Source: DASUMP01 sp036277635 (lineage in GTDB: Bacteria; Actinomycetota; Acidimicrobiia; IMCC26256; PALSA-610). From it: 13,947 nucleotides of DNA. Of this stretch, positions 13,282-13,947 are shown one piece after another. The notes under the pieces are model-generated. The model saw nothing but the letters and a program-made list of their open reading frames with translations. It had not been told where the DNA came from and ran no database searches. Position numbers and translations under genes: made by a program. The DNA is taken from positions 1 through 13,947 of the forward strand of contig DASUMP010000016.1 in NCBI GenBank assembly GCA_036277635.1, read 5' to 3'. Each line of letters begins with the position of its first letter. Within the stretch, counting starts at the first letter, position 1.

Positions 13282-13288
13282 CCCGCTC

Positions 13289-13735
13289 GTGCCCGAGTTC
13301 CTCACCGAGGCGTGGATCGCGAGCTTCGACGCCGCCGCGCGACAGTCACGAGCGCTCGCCGACATCGGCGCTGCACGCGCGATCGTGATCGAGCACGTGG
13401 TCCGAAACGTGCACCTGACCGGCGCCGCCGCGCCGATCGACGTCGCCTACCGCCTCACCTGCGACGCCGACGGCGCCCGCGTGGCGCCGGTCTCTGCCGA
13501 TCCCGCGCCCGATACCTCCGCCGCGCCAGCGACGGTGCGCATCGAGTGCGACCACGTCACGGCCGTGGCGCTCGCCCGCGGGACCGTCAACGCCCAGGCG
13601 GCACTCGCTCGCGGCACATGGCGCATCTCCGGCGACGTCGGCGCCCTCGGCGTGCACGCCAACGCGCTCGCCGGTCTCGGCGACCTGCTCGCCGAGCTGC
13701 GCGCCGCGACGGAGTTCCCCGAACCGGCGCCGTAG
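13289..13735 (+). CDS. SCP2 sterol-binding domain-like protein
   Basis: The 148-residue product begins FLTEAWIASFDAAARQ, typical of short actinobacterial SCP2-like proteins. It ends with VNAQAALARGTWRISGDVGAL (about 108-128), which resembles the conserved 'NAQ-A-l-G-l-GD' end of the SCP2 fold. SCP2 domains bind sterols or acyl-CoA. There is no signal peptide, so it is cytoplasmic. It is transcribed with an acyl-CoA dehydrogenase 30 nt downstream, which fits lipid or steroid metabolism. The start GTG 13289 is supported by a TAGTCT box 7 nt upstream. Its TAG stop is embedded in a TAGCAT -10-like sequence (13733-13738). The family call is from pattern, not alignment. Confidence 0.68.
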   Translation: MPEFLTEAWIASFDAAARQSRALADIGAARAIVIEHVVRNVHLTGAAAPIDVAYRLTCDADGARVAPVSADPAPDTSAAPATVRIECDHVTAVALARGTVNAQAALARGTWRISGDVGALGVHANALAGLGDLLAELRAATEFPEPAP

Positions 13736-13754
13736 CATCCGCCCGTCGCCGCCC

Positions 13755-13760
13755 GAGGAG
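13755..13760 (+). promoter_or_regulatory. Ribosome binding site of the acyl-CoA dehydrogenase gene
   Basis: GAGGAG ends 5 nt before the ATG at 13766 and fixes that start. Confidence 0.65.
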
Positions 13761-13765
13761 CACCC

Positions 13766-13947
13766 ATGACCGACCGTCCGACCGTCGACGAGTTCCGCGC
13801 CGAGGCCCGTGCCTTCCTCGACGAACACGCCGAGCCGAAGCGCGAGGAGCGCTTCGCCTGGGGGCAGGGCTCCGACCGCATCGGCGTGCTCGACGAGAAG
13901 TCCGCCGAAGAGGAGGCCCGCGAGATCGCCGACGCGAAGGCGTGGCG
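13766..13947 (+). CDS. Acyl-CoA dehydrogenase family protein, N-terminal part, 3' truncated by window edge
   Basis: Sixty full codons are visible from ATG 13766, and the frame is still open at the window end. The segment FRAEARAFLDEHA (residues 10-22) is the usual first helix of acyl-CoA dehydrogenases. The following acidic stretch with WGQGSDRIG and EREADAKAW-like helix matches long actinobacterial members. The active-site glutamate and FAD motifs would lie beyond the window. It follows the SCP2-like gene by 30 nt with its own GAGGAG site. It likely acts in beta-oxidation of fatty acyl or steroid side-chain CoA. Because only about 15% of the protein is seen, the subfamily is open. Confidence 0.8.
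   Translation, partial: MTDRPTVDEFRAEARAFLDEHAEPKREERFAWGQGSDRIGVLDEKSAEEEAREIADAKAW

Noticed and set aside
13733..13738. TAGCAT as a -10 box for the acyl-CoA dehydrogenase gene
   Set aside because: It fits TAnnnT, but it includes the SCP2-like stop codon and the two genes look cotranscribed. Too weak to list as a promoter.
1..13947. Mobile elements, CRISPR, tRNA/rRNA, attachment sites, toxin-antitoxin or defence modules
   Set aside because: I read for them on both strands and found no transposase or integrase motifs, no regularly spaced repeats, no tRNA-like cloverleaf and no defence-family domains.

Overview
High-GC DNA (roughly 70% G+C by eye) with GTG starts, strong GC3 bias, very short intergenic gaps and actinobacterial-type families: a TIGR03084-like metal-binding protein, an orphan GroES paralogue ending in TGLYL, an SCP2/acyl-CoA dehydrogenase pair and a DDxxG-type prenyl synthase. 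I infer an actinomycete, possibly an uncultured Acidimicrobiia-like lineage. The class-level guess is weak. There are no RNA genes, CRISPR arrays, transposases or phage genes, and no stretch over 300 bases lacks a gene. This looks like a chromosomal housekeeping and accessory-metabolism region.

Layout. (1) 1-918, + strand: 3' part of a LOG-family protein, facing a minus-strand operon across a gap that holds an 11-bp inverted repeat. (2) 1090-4975 (possibly from 5011), minus strand: glcD, glcE and glcF, the three glycolate oxidase subunits, then a 70-residue helical protein. (3) 5069-7161, + strand: an eight-cysteine protein, a TIGR03084/DinB-like protein and a gamma-carbonic anhydrase. (4) 7170-8292, minus strand: an orphan GroES-like protein followed by an SDR oxidoreductase. 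(5) 8409-10379, + strand: a cupredoxin lipoprotein, CtaB (haem O synthase) and a membrane-anchored TlpA-like thioredoxin, which together look like a haem-copper oxidase biogenesis cluster. (6) 10405-13199, minus strand: a long-chain prenyl diphosphate synthase, then an ABC-2 type exporter (ATPase and permease). (7) 13289-13947, + strand: an SCP2-like protein and the start of an acyl-CoA dehydrogenase.

How it works together. GlcDEF would oxidise glycolate to glyoxylate and pass electrons to the respiratory chain. CtaB, the cupredoxin and the thioredoxin fit assembly of a terminal oxidase. The prenyl synthase could supply quinone tails or the farnesyl donor used by CtaB. These links are inference from families and neighbourhood.

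No novel multi-gene system is evident. The most interesting signals are regulatory. Five genes have a TAG(G/C/T)CT -10-like box 6-8 nt before the start codon, which suggests leaderless transcripts. In glcD the codon at the matching position is ATC, not ATG or GTG. The 49-nt glcE-glcF gap can fold so that the glcF Shine-Dalgarno and start codon are both paired. GTCCG/CGGAC dyads sit beside three of the -10 boxes.
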